DNA of 64,000 nucleotides from Prunus persica. Its lineage: Eukaryota; Streptophyta; Magnoliopsida; Rosales; Rosaceae. Shown one piece after another: positions 34,760 to 49,690 of this stretch (the first letter of the stretch is position 1; each line of letters opens with the position of its first letter). The position numbers were made by a program, and so were the translations under genes. Location of the stretch: assembly GCF_000346465.2 (NCBI RefSeq), contig NC_034010.1:24834570-24898569 (forward strand), written 5' to 3'. Under the pieces are notes generated by a model. It was not told the origin of the DNA. It did not search any database and saw only the letters and a list, made by a program, of their open reading frames with translations.

Positions 34760-37700
34760 TTCATGTTAATGGTCATGTACAAATCAACCATATTCCTCCC
34801 GCATGTTATACTTGATTCGATTTCGATTAACGTTCCGTTTGTCGTGTTTAAAATTGTCAATTTAAAAATTAAAAAATGTTCGTGTGATCAAATACGAGGC
34901 ACATAAATCTCACCAATTGCGAAAATACGTCACTCATGATATCATAGGAATTCTATTAAAATACTAAGCACACAATAACTCCCATAATTAATAATTAAAA
35001 TCATTGATCCTTGTGCATTAGTACAGCTGAAAACCAATTTATAATTTTTTTAAACAACAAAGGCTAGATATTGTTAACTTCCTATGATATTTTAATCACC
35101 AGAAAGTACAATGTCAATGTAAAAAAATATTGACAAAGTATCCAATTAGGGAGAACCTTAAACACCAAACCCCCTAATCAAATATTAATGTAAGCATAGA
35201 TAGATAGACATAGATGGCATTTTTTTTCTTTATAAATAAAAAATAAATTATTTTGAAGTGTAGGGTCAATTAAAATTTAAATAATTGCATAATAATATAT
35301 TAAATAAAAAAATAAAAAAAATATTTGTGTGCAAGTGGGATGATGATTAAAGAAATTGATAGAGTACCCAATTGGGGGAAGAAGTAGATAAGAAATAATT
35401 GCTTCCGGTGTATTTGTCGGCAAGTTTACGAGGTTTCAAGGTTCTCACTGACGTGGCTGCTTCCCCACCTTTCGTACCAATATGAAAATACTCATACTTT
35501 TTCATCTATTTACAAGTGTGCCTTCTATTTTTCTCACGTGTGACTAAACGTGGACGCAGCTTCTGCGTATGTTTTTAATTTTTTTTTTTTTTTTGGGAGG
35601 TCCAATAATCCATACGTGAAATAATAATGCAAGCACTGTTTTGACGTGTTTGGTCGGCCATTTTCCATAATATTTTAATAATATATGAGAATAAATATCA
35701 AGGCAGCATCTTTTCTCTCTTGCTTTTGTAAGTAGGGAACTTATTTTTCCCAACAACCCTCACTATTTAGATGATTGATTTTGTGATTCACTTAAATCTA
35801 TGAAAGTGACACAAGTTTTATATATATTTTTGTTCTTCTTTTAAGGAAATTATTACAAGTTATAATGTGTCTTCATATATATATAAATTTTATATAAAAA
35901 AGTTCTTATGTTGTAATTATGTGTTTGGTATATGATCATTGACATGCATGTTCAAGTTATTTTGGCTAATTTAAATTATAAAAAGGGGAATTTGAATTTG
36001 GGTGCAGAATGGAGAACACATCCGATTTGACTAAGTCTATATTTTTTTTTTCCCTTAACCTTATAATTTTCTTCGTGGTTATGAGAGAATCACAAAAATG
36101 AATTCTTCGCGTACGTTAATGTCTTATCCGAATAATGTTGATTATAAAATAGCATCATAAATTTAATTACATGTCAAACCAAATCTTTGACTTTGATCCT
36201 TTTACTTGGTTCTTAACAATTTGAGCTTTTTAGAAGACAGTAAAGTCCGAATTGTTCTTTGAACATGAACAAGCAAACATCACAACAATCATCGTGGATC
36301 GCATGAAAGAAGGAAAATAAAAAAGAAAAAGAAAAAGAAAAAAGCATAATCCTTCTAGTACCTAGTTAAGTGGATTCTTAGAGTTGATGTGTCACATTTT
36401 GCACCAAAGTGAAAGTGGGAATGTGGGGAACCACATGTTCCATTTGTTGCACGCAATACTTAGCTGTAAAATTATAATAATAATGTGCTGGAATAGCTTT
36501 GCTTAGATTATTGGTTTTGGCCATAAGGCATAAAGACTTTGGAGAACCAAATTCCGAACAATAAAATAAATTTGCTTCTAGGCTTTTCTTCTTTGATAGG
36601 AAAGATTTCCTTCATTTGAGGGATTGGATCTCCAACTAACAAGGCCACATTGCTCCTATCTCCAAGATCTTAATTGTAGTAGAGTTGTAAAACCAACCCC
36701 ATTGAAAAACCCTTTAAAAAGGCTACTTGTAGCTTTTATCAATGATAGAGTTTGAATTGCTATTGGGAGGGGGATTTGAATTCGGGTCTAGAGTGGGAAA
36801 CACAATGCTCTAACCAACTTGACTAAGCCCATGTATGCTGCTAGATCTATTTAAGCATTATTTTTCTTTTGATAGATGATAAATAAGAAAAATATATATT
36901 TTAAATTAGGTTCAACAATTTAGGGATCAAATTCCACTTGTTAAGGAAAATAACTTTGCTTTTGAACTCATTAATTGGTTTCCTTTAAATCTTTATTTAT
37001 GTCTTCTTCTTTTTTGCCTGGCTGGCGGAGTCTTCCATTAGTTTCTAACGACGTGGTTCTTTACAAGGGTCTTTGTTCATTCGAAGTCAGGATTGTCCCA
37101 AGGCATCTCGATAAGAAAATGAGCCATCTTTGATTTTATAGAAATTGTAGTAAAGTTGAAACAGAGGAAGGTCAAGGAAATTGCAAAGGAAAGAGTTAGT
37201 TAGAGCCCCAAGAGAGGCAAAGAATAATTAACAATCATAAAAGCATTGGTGTGGACCATTAAGATAATAATGAAGAGTAGAAAATGAGAGATTCAAGCAA
37301 AGAATTTCAATTCGGAATTTGTTAAACCCTGTTGATTTTGCAGGAGGAGAGTGACCAAATTGACCTGGTAGAAAGTGATAAGATGAAAGCATGAAATTGA
37401 CAGAGCAGATGACTCAAATGCTATTGGTTCTCCACATAATTCAGACTTCACACACCCACTACTGATGAGCACATCTTTGTCAAAACCCATTACGGTTTAC
37501 AAAAGAAAGAGTTGAAAGAGGAAATCATTTAATTTGGTCCTTAAATCTAGCAGTTTTTTTATTCCTGCCATGAGTTTCTAGCTTGTTCTCTAAGTTTTCC
37601 TTTTCGCTTCCCCAAATTACCTAAATACTCAATTCACCCATATGCTACATCAACTAGTTTGCTGATACAACCCACAATCTTGTCTTGGTGTGTGACTATT

Positions 37701-38341
37701 GTTTGGAAAAGAAAAGAAAAAAAATTCTGCCAAAGTGGTCTTAGTCAGATTCCATTTTTACCATTTCTGTATAAGCAAGAGAGCTCCAAGTTCAGTATGG
37801 CACGTACAACGGTCATACAACTAAATACAGAAAGCAATATATAATATCAGATTCCAGGTACAAAAAGAACCCACAGCAGAGTTTGCATCAAAATCAAATC
37901 TTTCACGTCCTATTGACAAATATACACGCATGGTGACACAACATCAGGTTCTAACACTAAATGATCTAATTTATGGCGAACCAATGGCATATTCTGCAGA
38001 TCAGCACCTCAAGTATATCACACCACCACCTTTTCTTCTGCATTGCTGTCTTGGTTCCTGGTTAGCTATACCGTCTATCGGTTATTTCTTCACAACTGTA
38101 ACTATCTTCTAACAAGGGCACAAAACATATAACCTTGCAGTATAAGGAAATCGTCGGGTCAAATGCAAATGTCCCAAAGGGGCATGGCTTCTCCATCAGA
38201 TAGGAACGTCTCTTGAAATCATTGTTTGACTTACAAGCACGGATTCAAAAAGAAACGAACCACATCTGCAAAATGAGGGAACTCCCACGATGGAGGTGTT
38301 TTTGGCTTTACAGCTTTGTAAAATCACACCTTTTTTTTCTT
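34760..38341. other. gene-poor region downstream of UPF2
   Basis: AT-rich DNA. Two related short sequences (GGGGAATTTGAATTTGGG near 35988 and GGGGGATTTGAATTCGGG near 36769, each followed by GACTAAG about 40 bp later) look like degenerate dispersed repeats. From about 37.8 kb the UPF2 3' UTR is likely. No gene is supported. Confidence 0.5.
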
Positions 38342-41300
38342 TTACTTCTTCCGGCTGTAATAAACACCCCCACCTGAATAACCATGATATCTATGACGTG
38401 TTCCACCACCTCTACCACTAGTTCCTTCCCAATTACTGCCACGGCCAGCAACTCTGTTGCCCCCACTCTGCATATAGTTCAAAGTTTGGTTCCCCAATCC
38501 ATTAAGCTCCTCCTCTTCTCTATCATTATACTCCAAAACCAGCCTCTTGATGTCTTGTTTCTCTTCAAGCTCTGCTGCTTCTTTCTGTTTCGTACTCTGT
38601 ATAAGCGAGCAATCCCGAGGGATGTACATCTGTTTTGTTTGTTGTTTGTTACCACGCTTCACAAGAACTTTCACCTGCACCTCCTTGCTTCCTCCAGAGA
38701 CTTCATCCAACGCCTCATCTCCACTTTCCCCTCCAACCCCTCTTCCATGATGATCCTTGATGGAACCCTCAAACACATTCATTGGTATCGTCATATTTAA
38801 TGCAGGTCGGCCTCGCAGCTCTAGCCTGCGTTGCTCCATGCTTTCCTGTGTTCATAAATTTTAGAATGGGTGAAAAAAACTGTCTTATTTGTAACCCTTC
38901 AGCATCATAACATCATGTGCAAAATTAGTGCCAAACCAACAGGGAAAATAAGAATGCAAGATTTAGCGACCATGAATCCATTGATTTAGAATGTGCTATC
39001 TAAGCATGACAAACATAAATAAAAACATTGTGCAAGAGCATACACAACAATAATTTACATCTTACCTGCATAACAGCTTTGAGATCTAGCTCAAAATTTG
39101 CTTCTTCCTGAGGATCCAGCTCTGCAACCTTCTGTCTGACATGGACTTCATCATCCTCATCAGATGCAGGTCCACCCCCATCATCATCCTCCTCTTCACT
39201 GTCAGATCCATCACCATGATTCTCTTCGTCTAATTCTTCTTCGTCATGTCCATCTGGATCAATGGTGCCACTTCCTGAATCACTGTCACTATCTCCATGG
39301 TCTCCATGCCTTACACCATTTTCCTCAGTACCATTCACAGACTTTTTGTTGGAGGTGGTCCTCCTTGAAGGCTTTTCAGTGTCGGAGTGCTTCTCATTAT
39401 TGGCCTTGTCAGTGGAGACAGTACGATCATGCTCCTCAAGTTCTACTAGAGCTGCATTTACTTCGTCAATGGATGAGTATCGGGTCATGTTGGGGCGTAG
39501 TTCTGCAAATAAGTCCTGCAAGTGCTTCACTACATGAGTACAGAAAGATAAAGAGTAATATTTATCTTGTTTACATTACAGATAATATTGATTTTGGAAT
39601 AGTGTGTTTCAATTAAAGATACAGAACAGTATGTAAGAGAAGAAAAATAGATAAGAGGTCAGATTACCTTAGAATCCTAAACTATTTATTCCATGTTTTT
39701 CATTAGCTAAAGCAGAAAATAAAAAGGTCATCCTATACTTTCACGCCTCAACTAAAGAGGTAGAGGGAGCCACACGACGTTGGGGTTGAATAATATGAGC
39801 CACACGACTGACCTGTATGTCAAATTCAACATCCAGTGGGAGTACTCCTTTGCTTAGTATATATCTCTGGAAGTGCATCAAGAATCGATCAAGCTTCCTC
39901 TTGGAAGAGCCTCGGTCAAAGTAGTGGCCACAGGTCTCCAGAAGAGTAATAACCATCCTAATGCGGAAACAATCTTCTGGTGGATCCAGTACATCTTGCT
40001 GCTATCACAGAAAAAGAAAGTATGACCAAACAAAGAAGATTCTCATATATCTAGGAGATTTAAATAACTTCTGATTTTATAGGAAAAGAGAAGAAATGAT
40101 TAAAAAAAGAGAGGCCATTTTAGGGATGCCTTAAATCAAAAGATTGCATATATAGTATGAAAACATCCATTGATGCAAGTATTTGTGCACATAAATAGTA
40201 TTGGGTAGCCCTTATATAAGAACCAACCAGTTCAATATCCTCGAGGCCACCAACCAGTTAAATAGTTTGTACATTACAATATCATACGGATGAAAGCCGG
40301 AGGACAAATACGCATTTAAAAATCATAAACTATACAATCATGAATAAACATGAGTAACGAGCAATGTGTTATATACTAATTGCAGATTTCATTTTTTAGT
40401 ACCCAAACCTTCACAGTATAATCACAGACATGCTTGCTATTATAGAATTAAAATTTTAATTTTGGAAAGATGTCCAGTGGTACTGCAATATTTCAAAAAA
40501 TGCATTTAATTAATACAGCTCTACTTTTAGTATATAGTTATCAAGACAAACCTAGCATTGAATATAAATGCACTGTAGTATGATTAAACTAGTTTTTAAA
40601 AAAAAAACTAAGATAAAGACTTAATCATATCTGAACTTTCAAACAAACACAACGTGATATGAAAAGAAATATGCAATATGATGCTTTCATCTGGAGAAAG
40701 CCTAAGCAACGCTCTGTCAGAAAATCCTAAGCAAAATTCTCAAGTACTATCAATTATATCAGAGATGCTTACGGAAATAAACAAATAAAATTCATACCTC
40801 TTGTATGCCATGGCCAAAGACAAGAATCAAGTAAAGAGTCTCAAAAATAACAGAAGAATCTACATGCTCATAGTTGTATAGCTCTCCTAAGAATCGCATA
40901 TGAGCAATCCGTCTTTGCTGCATCCCATACTCATTTAATTCTAGGCCAAGCCTGATCTCCTCTAAAACCTGAAAGTAAGGATATAGCAGTGAGAATCACA
41001 GCGTAGACAAATTAGAAATATTTGAATTTGCACACACAAGCACAGTTCATCTCTGAGAAATGTTAATGTATATTCATTTCTTCCCTCTCTTTTTCTATTG
41101 GTATTGGAGGGAGGGGGGCGGCGTGGGGGTTGATGATGCAAATGGTTTAAAGTATATATGCCAAGACAAATGGTCCAATTTGTTTTTAAATACTTTAAAT
41201 AGGAAGTTAAAAACTATTTATGGTCTGTATCATGGATTACGTATGCTAACAATTGGATTGCTAAAAACTCTCCCCCACGCCTCCTTTTCTTTCTCCTTTA

Positions 41301-44300
41301 TCCTTTCCCTAGAATCATTGTTGTACTAACAGTAACGATTACCATTTAAATAAAATATGAGGCAGACAAATCATGAAATTGTATATTAAACCTCGAGGTT
41401 TGGTTGACTTTAAATTTGGTATAGTATGCCAATACTAATGAGTATCTAACAGCATATCACTTACTGTTAGATAAAACTTATTAAGGCGACCAGCTCACCA
41501 CTCAATAAAAAAGAAAAGGAACAAAAGAATGAGTTTGAATGATCTTGATCTTAATTAAATGATCAATTAGTGATTTTTTTATCTGTAATCTGGGCAGTAG
41601 CAAGAGGATATCCCTTCCCTTCCCCTAAACCCACTTCCCATACTTTGAGCCTCTGGAGGTTGACAAATCTAATGGAGATACTACTGCACTGCAAGGGACA
41701 GCCATTACGAGTAAGATCATATCTACCATGGAAAATAAAATCCAACAAAAATATTTTTGGAATGAAAGAAATGACCTCATCAACAACAGATACAGCAAAT
41801 TGATCATGGTAGCGACTCAGACCAGCAGTCAGCGAAGCAATCAAGTGGATCTGGCCATACTTCCCTTTGTGAACCTTCATAAAGCATTTTAAAAGATATG
41901 GCTCACATTCACCCCATGGTAGTTTACGCAGTTGTCTGAGCACATGCTCTATTGTAGACTTATCGAGATCTGAGAATAGCAACTTTCTTATATACTGAAA
42001 AAGACAATATATAAACAAAAGGTTAATTCTGATGTTGGATATATCAAAAATAAATTTTGAAGAGGAAGAGTTTAACCTAGAAAATGATTTACACCTGATG
42101 CAATGGAGGACGGACTTTAGTGACTCGTGCAGATCTCTCAGGCGGTTTGCACAGGTAGTAAGCATTTTCAACAAGGGTGCTGTGCCGAGGATCTAAATTT
42201 TTTACATTCTTCAAACGCATTAATATTTCCAACATGTTAGCCATCCGCACAGTAGTTTCAGGAGACCGATACAGAAAACGCCCGCAAGTCTCAAGAAGAT
42301 TGCAAGCAACATCAATGTTATGATGAGTGAAATCATCTAAACAAGCCTGGCAATAAGATAGCATTAAACTTCTAAGTAAACAGCTCACAAATTAAATGCC
42401 CCAACAAAAATGAAAATTGTAATCTTAAATCTCAGTAACAACATGGACAATACTTCAACCCATCTTTTAAATCCTGATTCACTACATAGAAAGTTACATT
42501 TAAATAGACAAGTTATGAAAATGAGAGCAGAAAAGCCGACTTCAGTAAGACATGCCCATTTCATGGACTCTCCTGCCACCAAAAGGTCAAAAAATCGATA
42601 CAAATTTAAAAAATACACGTTGAAATCTGTAGGCAAAGCATATAATAATATTTCCAGCAACCCCAACAGAGGTGTATAAAAAGGTAAGGAAAACCCTTCT
42701 CCAAGCACAAGCACAAGCACAGCCCAGAGACCGTACTGACAAACATATTACTGCTGATACAAAAGATCCTAAAGATATTATCAGTAATGCACAAATTTAG
42801 TAGAACCTATGCATCAATTCTGTTCAGTGCATATTACCTTCAAACAACTAAAGACAAGACCAGCTGGTGCGATTTTAAACTTGCAGAGTTCTCCAATAAA
42901 TCTAATGTTCCTAATCTTTGTTTCAATGTTCATTTGATCCTGCAGAAAATTACAATTCGATATGAAAATCATGAACTTCTCAAAATGAAAGCGATTCCTA
43001 TAGAACAACTAACCATTCCTATTTTCAACAAAACACATTGCATGCAAAACTGACCTTTTTATTAATTAAGAAGTTGAACTCTTCTTCCAGCATTGCAAGG
43101 AGCATGGAAGATACATCCTTCATACAAGTTGACAGTGTGGCAACCATGCGTGAATAGTAAGGTAGTAGCTCCAATGATGTCCTGGGGACATTGAACACTG
43201 CCCTCACAAGCTTTTTCCGATTTGCTTTTGAATTTAAATAACAAAACTCTACCTGAAAATATACAAAATATCTTCAATGTGAATCATAACGACAGATAAC
43301 CAAATGAGAGAGAGAGAGAGAGAGAGAGGAGAACAGTAGGAAAGCTCAGACAGGTATAATTACAGTCAACTGATCAATAAGATCACGGCTCACGCAACCA
43401 GGAAGCCTCTGCAGTAAAGCATCCAAATTTGTCCCTTCGATGCTTTTAAGTTTCTCTTTCTCGTTCTCTCCTTTTCTATCGCCTTTCTCTTTGTCCGGAT
43501 CTTTAATCTTCTCCTTATCCTTTTCTTCCTTGTCCTTCCCTTTCTCTATGCTTTTGCCCTCCTGTAAAGCACCAACATCTGCAGATGCCTCTCCAGCATC
43601 TTCTGCAGTCTGTTGACTTTGGTCTGATTCAAGTGTGGGCTCCTTTATAATGAAAATTAAAAAATGTTCATCTGAGTAGATAAATACAAGCATAAATTGT
43701 TACAAGACTAAACATGAATCTTATTCTTGCAAAGAGAGCAGATTTCCCATCATAAATATTGTCTGAAAGATGTGACTTAGGAAGGATTGGTCAACAAAAT
43801 ATGAACCGAAGACTGAGGGCATGTAACCTTAAGAGTGTTAAATGGATGCTTCTTAAAACAAGGATTGAGGATCTAACTGAAGCCGCAAAATCTTATGTAA
43901 CTGTGAAAACAGGAGATGAATCAGGAGAAAGATTGCAGAAATATAGCTCTAAAGGACCCACTTCAGTGAAACAAACAAATTCATGACAAGAGTCTAATTC
44001 CCACTATTTCAGCATGCTGAGGAAATCCTAATTAGTTATGCTGGTCGGTCCAGAACCAAGCAGAACAATCTTTGTTACAGGGGAAGTATCGATCATTAAT
44101 GTTGGAAATAAGTAGTGAAACAAATACTGACATTCAACATTTAGTTGGGAGTAACGCAGAGTTTCAGGGCTAATGTGAAAATGTTATGTGATCACTAAGA
44201 GAAGGAGAGGGGAAGGCGCAGGAGAGACCAGCTATCTTTGCTACAGTTATATATCTAACTCAGGATATAAGAAGAGCCTGTACAGAAAATGCAGAGATTT

Positions 44301-47300
44301 GATTCCTTACAGTTGGTTGTTCTTGAGTCTTTGCAGATTGATCATTGCTCTTCTCCGCTTCTCCCAATAATACCGCCGGAACAAACGCTCTGGTAAGAAC
44401 ATACAGATAACAACTTACTACATTTCAGGTCAATTAACTATGAGAATTATAACGACTGACAAACAAATATCATATAAAAGAGTTTGTTTTTTCCTCATTT
44501 GGCTAGTAAAAGATAAATCTCATTCAACTGAAGCAAACCTAAGATCTGGTAAGCACTCGTAGAAAGCCCTTGTATCTTCATCATCCCATATGGCTTCAAG
44601 TACAGAAGAGTCCTTTCCAGCAGCTGGAGATGAAGCATCCTCTCCACTAGTAACCCTAGTTGTATGACCATCCTCTGGCATTACTGGAGGCTGCATATCA
44701 AGTGCTTCTGCTAAACTGTGAGAAAAAATAATTTGTACCATAAGTGGGCCAAAAACAAGTAATTAGAGACTAATAATCAATAAAATTATTTAGTAAAATG
44801 GAAGGTTTAGGGAAATCTAGACCAAAGCTAACAACAGTTGAACAGGGCGGAATACTGGAAGCATTGTTTACCTATAGAAGTAAAAAAATAATAATCTAAA
44901 GATAAGAAAACCCCATTAGAAGTATTTGGCGGTCACTGTGACTCAAATTGAAGAAAGCAGAGCATCTGACGAAAGTACATTCCAGATGTTGCAATTAGAT
45001 TCTTTCTTTTTCAGCTATGTATATGTTTTCACCTACGTTGCTGTTAAATTTCTTAGCTATTCTCTTTGGTCTTAGTTTGCTCCTATTGTTTTCTTGTTAT
45101 GGGTAGAGGATTTTTAAGTTTAAATAGCAAGCACCTAGCTAACGCATATTTTTGAGCGGTTTAAGAAAGCTAGTTACTTGTCCAAAAAATAAAATCAACC
45201 TTCCTCTATGACTTTATAACAAAATTAAATATCCTTGTATTTTCTGACGCATTTGATCCCATGTTCTTGACATTATTTTTTGAGAACCATGCAGGTTTTT
45301 GCTTTATGATAATTCTATGAAAGAGGGGCCGAGCAGTGATCATACAAGATCAATACAGTTAAGTTGAGCTCTCATAATTAAAGTATGCAAAGTTTAAAAA
45401 CAGGATCCTGGATCCAATGTAACATAAAAGACTACGCATCCTAACATTGCCAAACCGAACAGACCTGGTCACCAGCAGATTTCTACACACCAATAATGAG
45501 AGCAAAAAAGTAAAGCAACTTACGATGAGACATTGCGGTACAATTGTTCATAAGATTTCCGCAGTTTCTCATATGAAGAGACATTTTCATCACTGAGCTC
45601 TCCTTTAGCATTAAGGATTTTAGAATTTTCGTGCTCCATTTGGCGAAGTGACTAACAGTATCAAGAAAATGCATTAATTACAACCAGAACCAGTATTCCA
45701 TTATTGAGTTAAGGAAAGAGATATCATTAGCAAGAAATTAAATTAGAACTCTGTCCAACAAAGATAAAGCAGATGTATAACAATCAGGTATAATAAGGTG
45801 CAAAATAAGGACCTCACCCCCTACACCCAGAAAGAAAGAGAGAAAAGTAAAACTATCTTAAGAAAGGCCGTAGAACTCTTACAGTATGCTCGGATTGAAG
45901 TAGTTCTGCTGCAGCATCATAATATGTTTGAAATGCCTTCCTGAAGAATTTCTTATGCTCTGTTGTGATATTAAGGCCCTTAAAAAACTGTGGCAAAATG
46001 TCAGGATAGGCACTATAGAATAGAAGGTAGCAAATACTCTTGAAATTAAACACCAATCAAATGAATAAATAAATAAACATATTCACACTAATATATGGGA
46101 TTCTCGTCAACCTATAGCCACGAAATGAGAAGTAACATCACATGGTAATTACAAAAGATCACACCCCGTGCCTATATGATGCCACAAAAATCAGTTTAAT
46201 GGAAAGCCATACAGGGCAAGCAGAAAAATAGTGAAATGTGAAAGATGTCCCAAATAATGAAACAAACCAAAGAGATTCATACCTCTTCGTGAATTTCTGG
46301 CCCAGAGAGTGGAAGGTTAATAAACATTCTTCCCTGCCGAGCAAAACTAGCAAGAAGAGTCAAATTTGTCTGAGTAGTATCCCGATCCTTTAAGTGTTCT
46401 CCACTGGTAAGATCCTTAATGATATTCACAAAAATACCACCATCTTCTATGACTCCAACAAAGAAAAGTTCCAAAAGGAGTTTCAAAGTGCTTCGCTTCT
46501 TCATGGCCCTCAGGTTCTTGTCCACGTCTAAGTCATCCCCAGACTTTCCGGGAAAGAAGATTTTCAAAAGACCTTGAAGTAGGCTTGGGGAGAAGTCTTT
46601 GTATCTTTGATGAAGCAGAGAGCAGATCTTTCACAAAAAGATGAGTGTTAGAAAAGTGTAAAACACATTGGTGTTACCCATAAATACTGCATTCAATAGT
46701 CACTTATGCCATATAAAATAGACAGAAGAAGCTTGCAGGTATGCATACTGGCTCAAACATACAGCACATTTGGCACAAGTGTATCTTTCTCTTCTCTCTA
46801 TGAAAATTTAATTACTGCGAAAGCCACCAACATTACATACAAGCTGAAAATTGTCACCATTTTTTTTTTCCAGTAGAGACCCATATGATAAAGCATCCCA
46901 CTGGGGTTTTTTTTTCCAGGGCGAAAATATCACACTAGTTAACATCAGCAAACCATCAACTATATTCAGAATTTTTTCTAAATATTAGAATAGGAAAAAC
47001 ACCAAATACCCAGAGATATCTAAATGGATGCATATGAAACAACAGAATGAGAAGCAGGAACCTTGAAAACCAATACAATAACTGCCTCAAATTGTTGAAG
47101 TCGTGAGGCAGCATATCTCCTATTCAAAGACCAAAAAACTAGACACAACAAAGTGACAAGATAGCTCAGCATCCATTACAGCAGAAATAGCACCAAGCAT
47201 TTGACTATCATACAGCATGTCATTTCAGCGAGTGCCATCGTCTATTCTTGAATACGATAAGAAGATCCAGATCAGCATTTTGGAGCCCACAAATACAAAA

Positions 47301-48781
47301 GTTCATAACTTGAAGTTTATGTAAGTCTGTAAGATCTGGAAATAATCATATTGTTTCTCTAGCCAACTCACGGTGCAATAGCATTAGCTAATCATTCACC
47401 ATAGAAAATCCTGACTAATATGTTGTTAGTAGAATCTTGGATAAATAACCCAAAGAACTTGATTAACTAAAACTACTAACTAAATATAGGAAATGGGGAA
47501 AAACAAAGATAAGTGCTTTATAAATTTCAACTCAAATCCATAACAGCAACCTGAACTGCTGCTTGTATGTCTGATGATCTAAGCTTGGCATCACAAATAG
47601 CAGTAACAGCTTCACTGACAAATTTGCTTAGGTTGACACCTCTCAAGTCATCCATCAGCCCTTCCCGCTGCTCTTCATTAATCTGCTTCAGTTTTTTAAT
47701 AACCGCTGTGTTGCGCTTAATGCTAGAATCCAGTGTCCTAAGAAATCCTGTGTCTGGAATTCAGAACAAACTGTCTTATTTTCCAGTTCATGCAGCAATC
47801 ATACATGTCAACTACCTTTCATTATGGTTTTTCTTTTGTTAGCCTTGTGATTATTTTGAAACAAAATAAACATGTCAGCACAGAAAAACTTAAAAGATAA
47901 AGGCACGAAAAAGTATCAATACTTCATAGATTATTAGATATGTAATGTAGAGTATGACTTTGGATTGGACTAAGCAGCTAAAAAAAATCCATGTGGAGGA
48001 CCTCAAGTAGTTCAAAAAAGGAATATGTTGTCGGCCCCAATTATTTCTAGGATCAAGTCTTAGTATAATTTAGATGCAGCAAAGGAAAACCTTGGAAAAA
48101 GTACCAGTCATCATTTCTCTATTTGCGTTTGGTCATTAGGCATGATGCTTTTGCAAGTTTACACAACTTTATTTCCATATACGAAGGTTTTCACTCATTT
48201 AATAAATTAAAAATTAGTTAATCATTCATTTGCATACAAAATACAAGAATACTGTTATCATCTGACCAGGCCTCTCAGGGTTCAAATTGCTTTGACGAAG
48301 AGCCATCTTAGCCTCAATTGATTTCTTGATTTCCTCACGCCGAGCAGCAGCTTCCTGCAAAAAAGAAGCAATAACTACCCTACCAAAATCACTTCTAAAA
48401 GACATACAAGTTTCCAAGAATGTGCACAAGCAACCAAACTGTAAACTTCATTTTCAACTTTTCATGTACTACATTATTTTAACAAGTATTCTGCCTTCAC
48501 TCAACTGAGAAACAATATAATATACTTATCAAGTACAACAGGATCTCAAACCACCACTTATAGGCCAAGTCTAGGAAACTCCTCTTATTTCAAATTAAGT
48601 TTGTGACTTATTAGTTGCTCACAAAGTTCCATCTCATACATGCTCCAAGATTCGGCAACAAAAAGAACAATGAGCAAATAACTAAGGATTTCTAAAAGTG
48701 ACAGATGCAGTCACATACCTCATCATCTTGCTTCCCATGAGGTTCACCCCCAGCACGGGATTCCTCCTCATGGTGATCCAT
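38342..48781 (-). CDS. UPF2: nonsense-mediated decay factor UPF2
   Basis: Complete gene of 17 coding exons, 1183 residues: 48719-48781, 48267-48354, 47551-47753, 46283-46627, 45883-45987, 45524-45651, 44539-44715, 44311-44389, 43364-43642, 43055-43252, 42838-42939, 42095-42346, 41776-41994, 40798-40968, 39813-40001, 39066-39515 and 38342-38845. All junctions are GT-AG and in frame; the length matches plant UPF2 (about 1180). Three MIF4G repeats are recognisable: about residues 50-300, 455-640 (ending in RFIGELCKF and LLETCGRFLYRSPET) and 660-865 (RFLGELYNYEHV, LLETCGHYFDRG). A Lys/Glu-rich linker lies near 410-470 and an Asp/Glu-rich segment near 935-985. The C-terminal 160 residues are the UPF1-binding region. 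UPF2 bridges UPF1 and the UPF3/exon-junction complex during decay of premature-stop transcripts. An 800-bp intron lies in the 5' UTR. Confidence 0.95.
43306..43329. repeat. (GA)n microsatellite in a UPF2 intron
   Basis: About 12 GA units in the intron between the exons at 43364 and 43252. Confidence 0.9.
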
Positions 48782-48809
48782 CTCCCCACTTGTATTGACT
48801 GACAGAAAC

Positions 48810-49609
48810 CTACATAACAGGGCATTGCATGGTTAATTAACACCCAAAACACCCAAGAAAAAGACCATATATTGTGAAGAACTTATTATTATTATTTTTT
48901 TAAAAACCTTGAAAAACCTAACAGAACTGCAATAAAATAAATCCAGATCACCAAATTGCTTTATTTAACTTCCAAACCACCGTAATCTCATCGGTGCAAA
49001 ATTTCACTTCAGTTTCACCACAGAAGAAGAACCCCTTTTTTCCTCACCATGCAACTTGAAATTATAGTATCTAGACTGGTCAATACACCCAGAAGCCCCG
49101 TTTCCCCAAAAACCCAAAAGCGAAACTGATGTGGTGTTGCCCCTAATGATCCTCAGATATACGGTTACAAACTTAAAACCCACATACACGTGCATAGGCA
49201 CACAGTGGGAACTTATTTATAAGATACCACAAATGACAAACAATCCAATTGGCATGTAAAAATGGAAACTACAAAAACCCAGAAAAAAAAAAAAAAAAAA
49301 AAAAAAGAAGTCATCAAATAATAACTCACTCTTTGATTTAAGGCTTCAGAAACAAGCGCAAAACATTATCATCTAATATAAGCTCCCTAAAATTCAAATA
49401 AACTACCATATCATGCTCTAGCTTTGGTTATAAGAATTCCAACCAAAATGAGCACGAACCCTATTACAGTAACATGATTTTGATTCACAAATGAAGTTTA
49501 CAAGGCCCTGTACGGCAACTGCATTCGCTACCGAGATCTCACCCACGAAAAAACAGGAATATGCATAAACACGTCTCTGTGTGTGAAAGCGATAGAGAAA
49601 TAGGGTTAC
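48810..49609 (-). other. intron in the UPF2 5' UTR
   Basis: Donor CAG|GTAACC at 49609 and acceptor TATGTAG| ending at 48810 define an 800-bp intron; a non-coding first exon runs from about 49690 to 49610. A poly-A run of about 25 lies near 49288 on the plus strand. Inferred from splice-site sequence only. Confidence 0.6.
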
Positions 49610-49690
49610 CTGATCGAGATTAAGCAGCGACGTGATGAAGATTGCCGAGAAAGAGAGGAATACAGTGAGTTCAGAGAGAGAGAGAGAGGG

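Noticed and set aside
38384..38800. Plus-strand frame of 138 codons opposite the last UPF2 exon
   Set aside because: Complementary shadow of a strongly conserved coding exon.
39164..39616. Plus-strand His/Ser-rich frame of 150 codons
   Set aside because: Shadow of the Asp/Glu-rich UPF2 exon 39066-39515.
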